Part shown: in pieces, positions 19,794-21,233 of the stretch
How the letters are laid out: the number at the start of each line of letters is the position of its first letter
Numbering within the stretch: position 1 is the first letter of the stretch
DNA from: Ichthyophthirius multifiliis
Lineage: Eukaryota > Ciliophora > Oligohymenophorea > Hymenostomatida
Assembly: GCF_000220395.1 (NCBI RefSeq)
Contig: NW_004085978.1
Location: forward strand, 1-21,233
Reading direction: 5' to 3'
DNA length: 21,233 bases
The notes under the pieces: model-generated
Seen by the model: the letters and a program-made list of their open reading frames with translations, nothing else
Told to the model about the DNA's origin: nothing
Database searches by the model: none
Program-made: the position numbers and the translations under genes

Positions 19794-21233
19794 TTTTTTT
19801 AATATTAAATATATATTTAAAGTTATATATTTTTTAGTTTTATTTAATATTTATATTAAAATTATTTATTATTTTTTTTAAAAAAAAATATAACATATTA
19901 TTATAAAAATTATATATATATTTTAAATTAAAGTTCTCATTTATTTATATATATATATTTATATAAAATTATTTATAATATTTTATCAATTATGTTTTTA
20001 TTTTATTTTATATTTTAGTAAAAATATTTATTTACTTTTTTAAATAAAATAAGTTTACTATATATTTTTAATTAATAACCATTATTCAACTTAAATTTAT
20101 TATTTTTTAAAAATTTTTATTTTTAATATAAAGAATCTGATTTTAAAAATTTGATTTATTATCAATAATATTTTATAATTTCGATAAAAATTAACATGTT
20201 TAAATATATTTTTTATTTTTAAAATATCATTTTAATGCATAATATGAGAATTATGATTAAATAAATTAAAAAATTAAAATAATATAAAAATTTAAAATAT
20301 TAATCTTATATAAAGATAAATTATATTTTTCTTAAATATTAAAAAAAAATATAATAAAATATAATATAATTATATAAAAAAATTTAAAATTTATTTATTA
20401 TATATAATAAAAAAAATCATATATGAATATAAATATAAAAAAAATTGAAAAGTATATAAATATAAATTAAAATTAAAAATATATTTAATATTTATAATAT
20501 AAATATTCATAAATATTCATAAATATTCATAAATATATATATATATATATATTTATATATTTATATTTATATTTTTTCAAATTTTATTATTCATTAGATA
20601 GAATATATTTTTATGATTTTTTAAAAGTATATCACAAAATCCTCAATTTTTTGCATTTTAATTTAATATATCAATTATACTTAAGTTATATACAATAATA
20701 TATACTATTTTTTATATTTTTATAAAACATAAAATATAATCCTTTTAAGAATTTTAATTAAAAATATTATCATTATATAGATGAAAACAAAATAAAAATT
20801 ATTTTAATGAATATCTAAACATAAATAAAGTATTTTAAGTAAAATAATATTTTTAAATTGTATTAAAAATTAATTAACTTTAATACATTATTAATTAAAA
20901 AAAGAATATTATAAAATTGTAAATAATAATACTTTTTTATTGATTTTATAAAAATATATATAAACTTTTTATTAACATTAGACTTGATAATAATCTCCAT
21001 ATAAAGATATAAACTATATCTGTAATAAATATTTTTCATTAAAAAAGAAACTTAAAAAAATTATATTAGATTTAATAATTAAAAATATAGTAATTTTAAC
21101 CTAAAATATATAGTTTATAACCAAAATATATATTATAATGGACATAATAAGAAAGAAATATGACTTTTAAAAAATAAAAAAAAAATGATTTCTACTTTAT
21201 AATTAAGATGGAGACTTAAAATAAATAAAAAAA
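19794..21233. other. AT-rich flank, no gene seen
   Basis: About 1.4 kb of A/T-rich DNA upstream of the RIB43A gene runs to the window edge. The first part should hold the RIB43A promoter. It contains a 10-bp tandem repeat at 20501-20535 and a (TA)n run just after it. An ATG at 21139 opens only a frame of about 15 codons to TGA, which I do not count as a gene. No telomere repeat is present at the end. Confidence 0.55.
20501..20535. repeat. 10-bp tandem repeat (AAATATTCAT)x3.5
   Basis: Three exact copies of AAATATTCAT plus a partial fourth stand in the intergenic flank and run into a (TA)n tract. No function is apparent. Confidence 0.85.

Noticed and set aside
1-21233. Mobile element, CRISPR array, tRNA/rRNA or telomere
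   Set aside because: No transposase-like frame, spaced repeats, cloverleaf-like GC-richer segment or C4A2-type repeat was seen.

Overview
This window looks like nuclear (macronuclear-type) DNA of an oligohymenophorean ciliate, with Ichthyophthirius-like composition. Three things point there. The sequence is extremely AT-rich, about 85% by eye and higher between genes. Every recognisable gene is full of in-frame TAA and TAG codons standing where glutamine fits, and all ten genes end at TGA (ciliate nuclear code, table 6). The genes carry short GT-AG introns of 42-108 nt. I see no telomeric repeat, rRNA, tRNA, CRISPR array or transposon. Under the standard code most of these genes are invisible.

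Layout: (+) 952-2320 FCP1/SCP-type phosphatase, 5 exons; (-) 5213-2575 large polyQ protein with tandem RING/IBR-like cysteine modules; (-) 6480-5857 isochorismatase-family hydrolase; (-) 8482-7746 secreted or luminal DsbA/thioredoxin-fold protein; (+) 9324-11081 Ser/Thr protein kinase; (-) 12579-11137 FLVCR/MFSD7-like major facilitator with an apparent +1 frameshift; (-) 15597-12679 chromatin protein joining the SANT/SLIDE-type C-terminal half of CHD7-class remodellers to a TBRG1-like FYR domain, without a helicase; (+) 16696-17184 small four-helix membrane protein; (-) 18528-17728 orphan polytopic membrane protein; (-) 19793-18751 RIB43A-family axonemal protein, 6 exons. The flanks (1-951 and 19794-21233) and several spacers of 0.5-1.3 kb hold only AT-rich, low-complexity DNA.

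The genes are independent single eukaryotic genes, not an operon. They cover signalling (phosphatase, kinase), ubiquitin-type zinc fingers, chromatin, transport, redox folding and the ciliary axoneme. Exon joins were deduced from reading-frame phase: with the proposed introns removed, nine of the ten coding sequences are an exact multiple of three ending in TGA, and the FLVCR-like gene is one base too long. Of 17 introns, 10 end in TAG, 7 in AAG and none in CAG. All gene calls rest on recognising motifs by eye; no database search was run.
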